NCBI RefSeq assembly: GCF_016615955.1
Contig: NZ_CP067113.1
Span: 2,790,001-2,854,000, forward strand
Source of the DNA: Luteimonas sp. MC1750
GTDB lineage: Bacteria > Pseudomonadota > Gammaproteobacteria > Xanthomonadales > Xanthomonadaceae
Length of the DNA stretch: 64,000 nucleotides
Reading direction: 5' to 3'
A model generated the notes under the pieces. The model did not search any database. It had not been told where the DNA came from and saw only the letters and a program-made list of their open reading frames with translations. Below, in pieces: positions 47,555 to 58,706 of this stretch; the first letter of the stretch is position 1, and each line of letters opens with the position of its first letter. The position numbers were made by a program, and so were the translations under genes.

Positions 47555-48238
47555 TCAGCGGAGGAAATCGCGCCAGAACGCCGGGCCGAGGCCCGCCATC
47601 TGGCGCAGGAACCCGGCGAAACTGCTGTAGCGGCCCGGGAACCGGCGCTTGCGGTAGGCGAATTCCACCAGGAAGAAGCCGCCGACGATGCCGTAGTTGA
47701 GGATGTTGGCGAACAGCGACCACTGCTCGCGGGTGATCGTCAGCGGCGGCTGCAGGCCCAGGCCCGCCAGCAGGCCGCCGGGCGAGGCCACCATCGCCAG
47801 CGCCAGGTTGGCCAGGCCCAGCACCGCCAGCGCGAGCGCCCACGCCGCGGTGAGGCCGCGACTGTAGGCCAGCAGATCGGGAGCCAGGGTGGCCGGCGTG
47901 CCGCCTTCCATCGCCGCGACGATGCGCGAGATCAGCGCGCCGCGCGGTGCCCACAGGCTGCGCGCGAACACCCAGGCGATGGCGGCCACGAAGGCCACCG
48001 GCACCAGCAGCAGCGGCAGCTGCGCCAGTCCCGCGCGGTACAGCAGATGGCAGGCGACGAGCGACAGCGGCAGCGCCACCCAGGCCCAGCCGCGGCGCGC
48101 CACCAGGCCGGCGGCGAGCATCATCGCCACCAGCGACAGCAGGGCGGCGTAGGCGTAGCGGTCGTCGTGCGTGGCGCTGGCGAGATGCGCCAGCACCGCG
48201 TAGGCCACCGCCATGGCGACGGTGAGGGCCAGGCCCAT
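47555..48238 (-). CDS. Polytopic membrane protein of the pigment locus (COG4648-like)
   Basis: The 227-residue protein has about six hydrophobic segments (ALTVAMAVAYAVLAHLA, AALLSLVAMMLAAGLVA, LPLLLVPVAFVAAIAWVFA, WALALAVLGLANLALAMVAS) and a conserved-type C-terminus (FANILNYGIVGGFFLVEFAYRK, RRFPGRYSSFAGFLR). It matches the uncharacterised membrane protein encoded beside ACP genes in aryl-polyene clusters. It probably holds the synthase complex or intermediates at the inner membrane, but this is inference. Confidence 0.78.
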   Translation of the reverse strand: MGLALTVAMAVAYAVLAHLASATHDDRYAYAALLSLVAMMLAAGLVARRGWAWVALPLSLVACHLLYRAGLAQLPLLLVPVAFVAAIAWVFARSLWAPRGALISRIVAAMEGGTPATLAPDLLAYSRGLTAAWALALAVLGLANLALAMVASPGGLLAGLGLQPPLTITREQWSLFANILNYGIVGGFFLVEFAYRKRRFPGRYSSFAGFLRQMAGLGPAFWRDFLR

Positions 48239-48258
48239 GGCCGGCTCCGCGCCGGACG

Positions 48259-48525
48259 TCAGGCGCGGTTGGCTTCGACGTGCGCCGACAGCGCGCGCAG
48301 CGAGGCGAAGATGCGGCGGTTCTCGTCGTTGTCCGAACGCAGCTGGAAGCCGTAGCGCTTGCCCACCGCCAGCGCCAGCTCGAGTGCGTCGATCGAGTCG
48401 AGGCCGAGGCCGGCGTTGAAGAGCGGCGCTTCGGGATCGATGCTGGCGGGATCGACGTCGTCGAGGTTCAGGGCCTCGACGAGGAGTTCGGCGAGTTCAC
48501 GTTCGGCTGCGGACTGGGTGGACAT
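48259..48525 (-). CDS. Acyl carrier protein of the pigment locus
   Basis: An 88-residue acidic helical protein with the phosphopantetheine site GLDSIDALEL (Ser44). It carries the hydroxybenzoate starter and growing polyene as thioesters. First gene of the leftward operon and divergent from the second halogenase gene (91 nt between). A phosphopantetheinyl transferase that could activate it lies at 60.2 kb. Confidence 0.92.
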   Translation of the reverse strand: MSTQSAAERELAELLVEALNLDDVDPASIDPEAPLFNAGLGLDSIDALELALAVGKRYGFQLRSDNDENRRIFASLRALSAHVEANRA

Positions 48526-48616
48526 GCGGCGGCTTCCATTGCGGCTGTGGGGCGGTGACGGCGACTGGCCGGCCGCCGGCCGGGTGCGCGCTATCATTCG
48601 CGTCCCAGATGATCGC

Positions 48617-49984
48617 ATGGCCGCCGCACGCCGCGAAATGCAGAGCCCCGCCGAAGACAGCACCACCCACGCTCCGACCCGGGACTGCGACGTCCTCGTG
48701 ATCGGCGGCGGCCCGGCCGGGAGCACGGCCTCGACCTTCCTGGCGCGCCGCGGCTGGCGGGTGGCGATGCTTGAAAAGGACGCCCACCCGCGCTTCCACA
48801 TCGGCGAATCGCTGCTGCCGATGAACCTCCCGATCCTCGAGCGCATGGGCGCACTGGACAAGGTCGCGGCGATCGGCGTACGCAAGTCCGGGGCCGATTT
48901 CCCCGCGGATGGCGGCGGCTACAACGTGTTCCGCTTCGAGCGCGCGCTCGACGCGCGCTGCGACCACGCCTTCCAGGTGCGCCGTTCCGATTTCGACCGG
49001 GTGCTGTTCGAGCACGCCGCCGGAGAAGGCGTCGATGCGCGCCAGCAGCTGCGGGTGGTGTCCGTCGAGCCCCTGCCCGGCGGTGGCAGCCTGGTCGGCG
49101 CGCTGGGTCCGGACGGGCCCTGCAGCTGGCGCGCCCGCTATGTGGTCGACGCCAGCGGGCGCGACGCCTTCCTCGGCGGCAAGCGCCGGATCAAGCGCCG
49201 CAACACGCGCCACCAGTCGGCCGCACTGTTCAGCCACTTCGAGGGCGTCGAGCGCCGCGAAGGCGTGGACGCCGGCAACGTCAGCATCTACCGCCACGCG
49301 CACGGCTGGATCTGGATGATCCCGCTGCCCGATGGCGTCACCAGCGTCGGCGCGGTCTGCTATCCCGACTACATGAAGACCCGCCGCGGCGACAGCGAGG
49401 GCTTCCTGATGCGCACCCTGCGCACGGTGCCCGAGGTGGCGCAGCGCATGGCCGCGGCGACCCGCTGCGCGGACGTGCATGCCACCGGCAATTACGCCTA
49501 CGAGTGCAGCGAGATGGCCGGCAAGGGCTGGGTGCTGGTGGGCGACGCCTACTGCTTCGTCGATCCGATGTTTTCCTCCGGCGTGTTCCTGGCCATGCAC
49601 GGCGCGGAACAGGCCGCCGGGATGGTCGACGCCGCGCTGCGCGAACCCGCGCGCGAGGCCGCGCTGCAGCAGGCGCTGCGCCGGCACATCGACGCCGGTA
49701 CCGACGAGTTCAAGTGGTTCATCTACCGCTTCACCTCGCCGGCGATGCGCCACCTGTTCGCCAATCCCAGGAACGTGCTGCAGGTGGAGGACGCCGTGGT
49801 CGCGATGCTGGCCGGCGACGTCTTCGACAATCCGCGCGTGCGCCGCCGGCTGCGCGTGTTCCGCGCGCTGTACGCCGTGACCTCGCTGGCGATGCTGCCG
49901 CGCGCGCTGCGCAACGGCCTGCGGCGCCGGCGCCAGTCGCGCGTCGACTTCAGCGGCGAGACGCTGCAGGCGGAGGAATCATGA
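48617..49984 (+). CDS. Second flavin-dependent halogenase-like oxidoreductase
   Basis: The 455-residue FAD enzyme has GGGPAGSTA near residue 32, HIGESLLP (a typical tryptophan-halogenase/geranylgeranyl-reductase superfamily contact), WIWMIP at 231-236 (WxWxIP halogenase signature) and GDAYCFVDPMFSSGVFLAM. It could halogenate or hydroxylate the aryl ring. A TATCAT -10-like box lies about 20 nt upstream. The ATG seven codons later (MQSPAED) is also possible. The stop overlaps the xanB2 start (ATGA), tying it to the hydroxybenzoate supply step. Confidence 0.82.
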   Translation: MAAARREMQSPAEDSTTHAPTRDCDVLVIGGGPAGSTASTFLARRGWRVAMLEKDAHPRFHIGESLLPMNLPILERMGALDKVAAIGVRKSGADFPADGGGYNVFRFERALDARCDHAFQVRRSDFDRVLFEHAAGEGVDARQQLRVVSVEPLPGGGSLVGALGPDGPCSWRARYVVDASGRDAFLGGKRRIKRRNTRHQSAALFSHFEGVERREGVDAGNVSIYRHAHGWIWMIPLPDGVTSVGAVCYPDYMKTRRGDSEGFLMRTLRTVPEVAQRMAAATRCADVHATGNYAYECSEMAGKGWVLVGDAYCFVDPMFSSGVFLAMHGAEQAAGMVDAALREPAREAALQQALRRHIDAGTDEFKWFIYRFTSPAMRHLFANPRNVLQVEDAVVAMLAGDVFDNPRVRRRLRVFRALYAVTSLAMLPRALRNGLRRRRQSRVDFSGETLQAEES

Positions 49985-51000
49985 GCCGCCCGATGCACGA
50001 CGCCGCGCGCGGCGGCCAGGCCCGGCTTGCCGTGGACTATGTCGCGACCGACGCCCCGCTCGGGCTGCTGCGTGGCGACGACGTGCTGGCGGTGTTCGGC
50101 TTCGGCCACGCGGCGCCCGCGGCCCTGGGCGACCCGCGCTACCTGCGCGTGCCGCTCGAGCCACACGGTGCGGCGCCGTTCGAGGTCTGGCGCGCGAACG
50201 CGCCGGTGATGCGCGGCTGCGACGACGGCGTGCGCTGGGCCAGCGACGGCGAGCTGATGTTCGGCGTGATCGAGGTCCCCGAACAGGACGGCGACGTGCA
50301 GGCCGCCGCCTGCATCGCCTATGCACGGATGGCGGCCTTCACCGCCGGCAGCCGCACGCCGCACCTGCTGCGGATCTGGAACTACGTCGACGCGATCACC
50401 TTCGGCGAGGGCGACGACGAGCGCTACCGCGCGTTCTGCGTCGGGCGCGCGCGCGGCCTGGGCGATTTCGACGTGCGCAGCCTGCCCGCGGCGACCGCGA
50501 TCGGCCGCTGCGACGGCGAGCGCGTGGTGCAGGTGTACTGGCTGTCCTCGGCCGCGCCCGGCACGCCGGTGGAGAACCCGCGGCAGATGAGCGCGTACCG
50601 CTACCCGCGCCAGTACGGCCCGCAGTCGCCGAGCTTCGCGCGCGCGATGCTGCCGCCGGCCGGCAGCGCGATGCCGCTGCTGCTGTCGGGCACCGCGGCG
50701 ATCGTCGGCCATGCCTCGATGCACCACGGCGAACTGCTGGCCCAGCTCGACGAGACCTTCCACAACTTCGATGCCCTGGTCGGCGCGGCGCGCGGCCACG
50801 ACCTGTCGCTGCCGCCGCGCTTCGGTGCCGGAACCCGGCTCAAGGTCTACGTGCGCGACCGCGACGACCTGCAGCCGGTCGCCGACGCCCTGCAGCGCCG
50901 CTTCGGCGATGCGGTGCCCTGCCTGCTGCTGCACGCGGCCATCTGCCGCCGCGAACTGGCGGTCGAGATCGATGGCGTCCACGGACATCCGCCGGGCTGA
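49981..51000 (+). CDS. xanB2: XanB2-like chorismatase (3-/4-hydroxybenzoate synthase)
   Basis: The 339-residue protein resembles the XanB2/FkbO/Hyg5 chorismatases, which cleave chorismate. In Xanthomonas and Lysobacter, XanB2 gives 3-hydroxybenzoate (pigment starter) and 4-hydroxybenzoate (also a coenzyme Q precursor). Family segments: LMFGVIEVPEQ, LLRIWNYVDAITFGEGDDERYRAFCVGRA, SAYRYPRQYGPQSPSFARAM, and GTAAIVGHASMHHGELLAQL with ETFHNFDAL. It overlaps the second halogenase gene by 4 nt. Confidence 0.9.
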   Translation: MSRPMHDAARGGQARLAVDYVATDAPLGLLRGDDVLAVFGFGHAAPAALGDPRYLRVPLEPHGAAPFEVWRANAPVMRGCDDGVRWASDGELMFGVIEVPEQDGDVQAAACIAYARMAAFTAGSRTPHLLRIWNYVDAITFGEGDDERYRAFCVGRARGLGDFDVRSLPAATAIGRCDGERVVQVYWLSSAAPGTPVENPRQMSAYRYPRQYGPQSPSFARAMLPPAGSAMPLLLSGTAAIVGHASMHHGELLAQLDETFHNFDALVGAARGHDLSLPPRFGAGTRLKVYVRDRDDLQPVADALQRRFGDAVPCLLLHAAICRRELAVEIDGVHGHPPG

Positions 51001-51203
51001 ATTGCGGCCCGGAACATGCGGCGGCGTACTGCTGCAGCGCACGATTGAGCGGAGCCCCGGAATCGTTGCAGACTCGGGACGGACCACGGTGACGCGGTCC
51101 AGAAGCAACACCTACCTTTCGCATTGATCTTGGAGGCACCGTCCGGGGGGGCGCGGCTGCGGCCACGACGTCTCCGGGTGTCTCGTTTTCGAGGAACCAC
51201 CCG

Positions 51204-51625
51204 ATGAAATGCACCACCTTGCTGTTGCTTGCCGGCCTTGGCGCCGGCTTCGCCGCACACGCGGCCGAGCCCGTCACCGAAGAGGCCGGCGCCACCGGCT
51301 CCTACGCCGGCGTCACCGTCGCCATCGATCCCGCCACCGGCCGCCTGCGCGCGCCGACCGCGGCCGAACAGGCCAAGCTGCGCACCGCCGTGTCCTCGCG
51401 CGTGCGCACCGCCGACTCGATGTCCATCGCCAAGCCGGGTCCGAAGACCCGGGCCGAGGCGCAGCGGACCTTCCGTCGCCATCCGGACGGCCAGATGTCC
51501 ATGCTCGTGTCCGAAGACATGATGTCGAACGTCATCGCCACCCAGCTCGAGGACGGCTCGATCGTCATCAGCCACGGCGACGCCGACGGCCACGCTGCAC
51601 CGGCCACCACCGTGGAGGCCGTCAA

Positions 51626-51629
<4 letters not shown>
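51204..51629 (+). CDS. Small secreted protein coupled to a metalloprotease
   Basis: I do not recognise the family. The 141-residue protein has a signal peptide (TTLLLLAGLGAGFAAHAAE) and a polar mature part with VTVAIDPATGRLRAPT, RRHPDGQMSMLVSEDMM and a His/Asp-containing ISHGDADGH near the end. There is no Cys in the mature part. A GAGGAA ribosome-binding site precedes the ATG. Its TGA overlaps the GTG of the next gene. The tight pairing with a protease suggests a helper, inhibitor or propeptide-like role. Confidence 0.72.
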
Positions 51630-54338
<2,709 letters not shown>

Positions 54339-54397
54339 CCACCGCTCCAATCGGAGCGGGCTGCAGCGCCAGCCTGCGGGACCGACCACAGCGGGCG

Positions 54398-54403
54398 TAG
54401 ACT
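54398..54403 (+). promoter_or_regulatory. -10 box of aroE
   Basis: TAGACT would start RNA near 54410, leaving a leader of about 40 nt that contains the GGGAGG ribosome-binding site. Confidence 0.4.
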
Positions 54404-54451
54404 GGCGGAGGGTGTGGTGCATCGCGCGCCGCACGCTTGCGGGAGGCCGTC

Positions 54452-55291
54452 ATGAAGCACTACGCCGTGTTCGGACATCCGGTCGCGCACTCGCTGTCGC
54501 CGCGCATCCACGCCGCCTTCGGCCGGGAGACCGGCATCGCCATCGATTACCGCGCGATCGACGCCGACATCGGCGAGTTCCGCGAGCGCCTGGCAGCATT
54601 CGCCGCGCATGGTGGCGCCGGTGCCAACGTCACCCTGCCGCTGAAACAGGAGGCGCTGGCGCTCTGCGACGACGTCACCGAACGCGCCCGGCGCGCCGGC
54701 GCGGTCAATACGCTGGTGCGCAACGGCGACCAGTGGCACGGCGACAACACCGACGGCGACGGCCTGGTGCGCGACCTCACCGGCCGCCACGCGCTCGACC
54801 TGCGCGCGCGCCGCACCCTCCTGGTGGGGGCCGGCGGCGCCGCGCGCGGGGTGGCCCCGGCGCTGCTCGATGCCGGCATCGGCGACCTCTACATCGTCAA
54901 CCGCACCTCCAGCCGCGCCGATGCGCTCGCCGACCTGCTCGGCCAACCGGGACGCGTGCATCCGCGGCATCTGTCCGACATCGGCTCGCTCGGCGAGTTC
55001 GAGCTGGTGGTCAACGCCACCTCGGCCGCACGCGGCGACGGGCTGCCGCAGCTGCCGCGCTCGCTGGTCGGCCGGCGGATGGCGGCGGTCGACCTGAACT
55101 ACGGCGAGGCGGCCGTGCCGTTCCTCGCCTGGGGTCGGGCCAGCCGGGCCTATGCCGTGGTCGACGGCCTCGGGATGCTGGTGGAGCAGGCCGCGCTGTC
55201 GTTCGCCCGCTGGCACGGCGTCCGGCCGGAGACCGACGAGATCTACGGCGAGCTGCGCGCCGAGCACGCGCACCTCGTGACCGCGGACTGA
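54452..55291 (+). CDS. aroE: Shikimate dehydrogenase
   Basis: NADPH-dependent reduction of 3-dehydroshikimate to shikimate, on the way to chorismate. The 279 residues carry the substrate motif [15 protein letters not shown], catalytic Lys in [23 protein letters not shown], the dinucleotide motif [22 protein letters not shown], and the C-terminal [15 protein letters not shown]. The ATG follows a GGGAGG ribosome-binding site; a TTG five codons earlier also opens the frame. Its product line supplies the chorismate that XanB2 consumes. Confidence 0.97.
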   Translation: MKHYAVFGHPVAHSLSPRIHAAFGRETGIAIDYRAIDADIGEFRERLAAFAAHGGAGANVTLPLKQEALALCDDVTERARRAGAVNTLVRNGDQWHGDNTDGDGLVRDLTGRHALDLRARRTLLVGAGGAARGVAPALLDAGIGDLYIVNRTSSRADALADLLGQPGRVHPRHLSDIGSLGEFELVVNATSAARGDGLPQLPRSLVGRRMAAVDLNYGEAAVPFLAWGRASRAYAVVDGLGMLVEQAALSFARWHGVRPETDEIYGELRAEHAHLVTAD

Positions 55292-55310
55292 TCCGCCACC
55301 GCTTGCTCCC

Positions 55311-55452
55311 TGCAGGAGCCGCTATAGCCGCGATGGCTGCCGATCGCCGCTGTAGGAGCGGCTATGGCTATAGCCGCGATGGCTGCCGATCGCCGCTGCA
55401 GGAGCGGCTATAGCCGCGATGGCGGCCGATCGCGGCTGTAGCCGCTCCTACA
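55311..55452. repeat. REP-like repeat array: three direct units plus one inverted arm
   Basis: Three tandem units start with TGYAGGAGCSGCTAT and end in GATCGCCGC or similar (about 55311-55350, 55351-55396, 55397-55430). The last is followed by an inverted copy of its own start (55431-55452). Unit 2 contains an inserted GGCTAT duplication. The same core occurs after the peptidase gene at 17.6 kb and after parB at 63.3 kb. It fills most of the gap between convergent aroE and the carbonic anhydrase gene and can fold into strong hairpins. Confidence 0.88.
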
Positions 55453-55487
55453 GTCAAGCTGTTTCCATGCTGGAAGGCACCCGTTCC

Positions 55488-56030
55488 TCAGCCGGCGGCG
55501 AGGTACTCGTCCTTCAGCCGCACGTAGTGCGCGGCGCTGTAGAGCAGGCCCTCGACTGCCGCGTCGTCGAGCACCCGCACCATCCTGGCCGGGTTGCCGA
55601 GCCAGAGTTCGCGGCTGCGCACCACCTTGCCCGGCGGCACCAGCGCACCGGCCCCGACGTAGCCATGGTCCTCGACCACCACCCCGTCCATCACCGTGGC
55701 GCCCATTCCGATCAGCGCGCCGTTGCCGATGCTGCAGGCATGCACGATCGCGCCGTGCCCGATCGTGACGTCGTCGCCGATCAGGGTCGGGTAGCCGTCC
55801 ATGCGCGAATGCGGGCCGCGGTGGCTCACGTGCACGATGGTGCCGTCCTGCAGGTTGCAGCGCGCGCCGATGCGCACGAAATTGACGTCGCCGCGCACTA
55901 CGGTCCCCGGCCAGATCGAGCTGTCCTCGCCGACCGCCACGTCGCCGATGAGCGTGGCCGCAGGGTCGACGTAGACGCGCGCGCCGAGCGTGGGCAGGGT
56001 GCCGCGGAAGGTACGGATGTTGTTGGCCAT
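55488..56030 (-). CDS. Gamma-carbonic anhydrase family protein
   Basis: A 180-residue left-handed beta-helix protein of the YrdA/PaaY type. Hexapeptide repeats (VDPAATLIGDVAVGEDSSIWPGTVV, ALIGMGATVMDGVVV) and the metal ligand pattern HVSHRGPHSR with IGHGAIVHAC are present. Three His for metal are expected (in HVSH, GHGAIVHA). Activity as carbonic anhydrase is not certain in this subfamily. Divergent from the aldehyde dehydrogenase gene with only 32 nt between start codons. Confidence 0.92.
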   Translation of the reverse strand: MANNIRTFRGTLPTLGARVYVDPAATLIGDVAVGEDSSIWPGTVVRGDVNFVRIGARCNLQDGTIVHVSHRGPHSRMDGYPTLIGDDVTIGHGAIVHACSIGNGALIGMGATVMDGVVVEDHGYVGAGALVPPGKVVRSRELWLGNPARMVRVLDDAAVEGLLYSAAHYVRLKDEYLAAG

Positions 56031-56036
56031 GTGCGG

Positions 56037-56055
56037 ATTCTAGCCCCGCTATAGT
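56037..56055. promoter_or_regulatory. Two back-to-back -10 boxes in a 32-bp divergent intergenic gap
   Basis: TAGAAT on the minus strand (56042-56037) lies 6 nt from the carbonic anhydrase ATG, and TATAGT on the plus strand (56050-56055) lies 7 nt from the aldehyde dehydrogenase ATG. Both predict leaderless mRNAs. Each -35 region would fall inside the other gene's coding start. Confidence 0.5.
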
Positions 56056-56062
56056 CGCGCGC

Positions 56063-57478
56063 ATGGATGACCAGACTCCGGTGGACGCACTGCGGCCCAC
56101 GCTCGACCGCCTGCGCGGCGCATGGGAAGCCGGGCGTCCCGACGCGCGCCAGCGCCGCGCCGACCTCGATCGCCTGGCCGGGGCGTTGCGCGAAGGGCGC
56201 GCCGCGATGGTGGATGCCATCGACGCCGATTTCGGCCATCGCTCCACGCACGAGACGCTCCTGGCCGAAGGCATGGGCGTGGTGTCGGAAGTGCTGCGCC
56301 TGCGGCGTTCGCTGGGCCGCTGGATGCGTCCGGAGCGCGGCGGGACCGGCTGGCGACTATGGCCGGCGCGCGCGGAGGTCAGGCGCGAGCCGCTGGGCGT
56401 GGTCGGCGTGATGTCGCCGTGGAACTATCCGGTGATCCTCGCGCTGGCGCCGCTGGCCACCGCGATCGCGGCCGGCAACCACGTCTACCTCAAGCCGTCC
56501 GAGCGGGCGCCGCGCACCTCGGCCTGGCTGCGCGAGCTGCTGGCCTCGGTGTTTCCGGACGACCGCGTGGCGGTGGCGCTGGGTGGCCCGGAGCTGGCGA
56601 CGGCCTTCTCCGCGTTGCCCTTCGACCACCTGGTGTTCACCGGCTCGACCGCGGTCGGACGCCGGGTGATGGCGGCCGCTGCGCAGAACCTGACCCCGCT
56701 GACACTGGAACTGGGCGGCAAGTCGCCGGCGATCGTCGCCGCGGACTTCCCGCCGGCGAAGGCCGCCGCGCGGCTGGCGACCGGCAAGTGGTTCAACGCC
56801 GGGCAGACCTGCATCGCGCCGGACTACGTGCTGGTGGCGCGCGGCTCCCGCGACGCCCTGGTCGAGGCGCTGCGCGCCGAGGTCCGCGCGCGCTACCCCG
56901 ACCTCGCGGCCTCGTCGGACTACACCTGGATCATCAACGGCGATCACCATCGCCGGCTGCGCGCGCTGGTGGACGATGCCCGCGCCCGCGGGCTCGAGGT
57001 GATCGAACTCGCGGACGTGCACCCCGCGGTGGCCCTGCGCCACCGGATCGTCCCGCCGACCCTGGTCCTGGATCCGGACGACGACGCCCTGCTGATGCAG
57101 GAGGAGATCTTCGGCCCGGTGCTACCGGTGATCGCCTACGACCGTCTGGAAGACGCGATCACCTTCGTGCGCCGGCGCGAGCGGCCGCTGGCGCTGTATC
57201 CCTTCAGCCACGACCGCGCGACGGTCGAGGCCATCCTGGGCCAGGTCGTCGCCGGCGGGGTCACCGTCAACGACACCCTGCTGCACTTCGCCGCGCATGG
57301 CCTGCCGTTCGGCGGCGTGGGCGCGAGCGGCATGGGCGCCTACCACGGACGCGCCGGCTTCGATGCCATGACCAAGGCGATGCCGGTGCTGTGGCAGCGC
57401 CGCCTCGCCGCCAGCGACCTGCTGCGTCCGCCCTGGCGTGGCCTGCCGGACCGACTGGTGCGGCTCCTGGCGCGCTGA
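56063..57478 (+). CDS. Coniferyl-type aldehyde dehydrogenase
   Basis: A 471-residue NAD(P)-dependent aldehyde dehydrogenase. The catalytic Cys is in FNAGQTCIAPDYVL, the general-base Glu in LELGGKSPAIV, and cofactor contacts in SPWNYPVILAL, YLKPSERAP and FTGSTAVGRRV. The C-terminal YPFSHDRA with GGVTVNDTLLHFA is the signature of the coniferyl-aldehyde/fatty-aldehyde branch. Substrate unproven; it may oxidise aromatic or long-chain aldehydes. ATG chosen from the -10 position (see the shared promoter). Confidence 0.88.
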   Translation: MDDQTPVDALRPTLDRLRGAWEAGRPDARQRRADLDRLAGALREGRAAMVDAIDADFGHRSTHETLLAEGMGVVSEVLRLRRSLGRWMRPERGGTGWRLWPARAEVRREPLGVVGVMSPWNYPVILALAPLATAIAAGNHVYLKPSERAPRTSAWLRELLASVFPDDRVAVALGGPELATAFSALPFDHLVFTGSTAVGRRVMAAAAQNLTPLTLELGGKSPAIVAADFPPAKAAARLATGKWFNAGQTCIAPDYVLVARGSRDALVEALRAEVRARYPDLAASSDYTWIINGDHHRRLRALVDDARARGLEVIELADVHPAVALRHRIVPPTLVLDPDDDALLMQEEIFGPVLPVIAYDRLEDAITFVRRRERPLALYPFSHDRATVEAILGQVVAGGVTVNDTLLHFAAHGLPFGGVGASGMGAYHGRAGFDAMTKAMPVLWQRRLAASDLLRPPWRGLPDRLVRLLAR

Positions 57479-57519
57479 CGCGTTTGCCCTGGGCGGGGCC
57501 GACGGACGATCATCTCCGC

Positions 57520-58290
57520 ATGAAAATCGCCAGCTGGAACGTCAATTCACTCAATGTCCGCCTGCCCCACCTGCAGCAGTGGCTGACCGCGTTCGCGCCC
57601 GACGTCGTCGGCCTGCAGGAGACCAAGCTGGAGGACCTGCGCTTTCCCGACGACGCGCTGGCCGCGCTGGGCTACCGCAGCGTGTTCTGCGGCCAGAAGA
57701 CCTACAACGGCGTTGCCATCCTCGCGCGCGAACGCGCCATCGACGAGGTGCAGTACGGCATCCCCGGCTTCGAGGACGAGCAGCAGCGGGCGATCGCGGC
57801 GACCGTCGGCGGGGTGCGCATCGTCAACCTCTACGTGGTCAACGGCCAGGCGGTGGGCAGCGAGAAATACGCCTACAAGCTGCGCTGGCTGGCGGCGGTG
57901 CGCGACTGGCTGGCCGGCGAGCTGCAGCGGCATCCGCGGATGGTGGTGCTGGGCGACTTCAACATCGCGCCCGACGCGCGCGACGTGCACGATCCTGAAC
58001 TGTGGAACGAAGGCCACATCCTGACGTCCGCCGCGGAGCGTGACGCGCTGCGTGGGCTGCTGGACCTGGGTCTGCACGACGCCTTCCGCCTGCACAGCGC
58101 CGAAGCCGGCGTGTTCAGCTGGTGGGACTACCGCCAGGCGGCGTTCCGGCGCGACATGGGCCTGCGCATCGACCTCACCCTGGTCTCCGACGCGCTGCGG
58201 GCGGAAGCCATGGCCTCGGGCATCGACCGCGAACCACGCACCTGGGAGCGCCCCAGCGACCACGCCCCGGCCTGGGTGGAACTGGGCTGA
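57520..58290 (+). CDS. xthA: Exodeoxyribonuclease III
   Basis: Mg-dependent AP endonuclease and 3' exonuclease for base-excision repair. 256 residues with IASWNVNSLNVRL, LQETKLED (metal Glu), YNGVAILAR, VVLGDFNIAP (metal Asp/Asn), FSWWDYR and the C-terminal catalytic pair in RPSDHAPAWVEL. A TTGCCC (57484-57489) and GATCAT (57508-57513) pair spaced 18 nt lies 6 nt before the ATG, again a possible leaderless start but with a weak -10. Confidence 0.96.
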   Translation: MKIASWNVNSLNVRLPHLQQWLTAFAPDVVGLQETKLEDLRFPDDALAALGYRSVFCGQKTYNGVAILARERAIDEVQYGIPGFEDEQQRAIAATVGGVRIVNLYVVNGQAVGSEKYAYKLRWLAAVRDWLAGELQRHPRMVVLGDFNIAPDARDVHDPELWNEGHILTSAAERDALRGLLDLGLHDAFRLHSAEAGVFSWWDYRQAAFRRDMGLRIDLTLVSDALRAEAMASGIDREPRTWERPSDHAPAWVELG

Positions 58291-58300
58291 GGCCCGAAAC

Positions 58301-58333
58301 GGCGAAGGCCCGGCACATGGCCGGGCCTTCGCC
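58301..58333. terminator. Bidirectional hairpin between convergent xthA and the YeaQ-type gene
   Basis: A perfect 14-bp stem (GGCGAAGGCCCGGC and its complement) with a 5-nt loop, 10 nt after the xthA stop. T-tracts are poor. Confidence 0.65.
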
Positions 58334-58353
58334 TGGTTCGCCTGCGCGATGGC

Positions 58354-58620
58354 TCAGCGCACGCTGCCCCGCTTGAACAGGTTCACGATCGCCAGAAGGA
58401 TGATCGCGCCCAGCAGCGAGACGATGAAGCTCATGACGCTGATGCCGTCGTTGATCGACCCGGCACCCAGCAGCGGGCCGATGAGCCAGCCGCCGATGAA
58501 CGCACCGACGATGCCGACGATGATGTTGAGCAGGATGCCCTGCTGACCGTCGCGCTTCATGACGATGCTGGCCAGCCAGCCCACGATGCCGCCGATGATC
58601 AACCAGATGATGATGTTCAT
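58354..58620 (-). CDS. GlsB/YeaQ/YmgE-family membrane protein
   Basis: An 88-residue, almost entirely hydrophobic protein with the transglycosylase-associated family pattern: IIIWLIIGGIVGWLASIVMK, then QQGILLNIIVGIVGAFIGGWL and a third segment MSFIVSLLGAIILLAIVNLF. Small Gly-rich helices with GWLAS and GAFIGGWL are typical. The family is linked to envelope stress responses, with no defined activity. An AGGGAGA ribosome-binding site precedes the ATG. Confidence 0.9.
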   Translation of the reverse strand: MNIIIWLIIGGIVGWLASIVMKRDGQQGILLNIIVGIVGAFIGGWLIGPLLGAGSINDGISVMSFIVSLLGAIILLAIVNLFKRGSVR

Positions 58621-58706
58621 GTTGTCTCCCTGTCATTCGCCCCAGCGGCGCGGCGCCAGTCTGGGGAGAAGGCCGTGATGGCCGCGTAGGGGCGCGCCGT
58701 CCGCAT

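Noticed and set aside
55311-55452. CRISPR array
   Set aside because: The units are contiguous, self-complementary and of unequal length with no unique spacers. It is a REP-like repeat.
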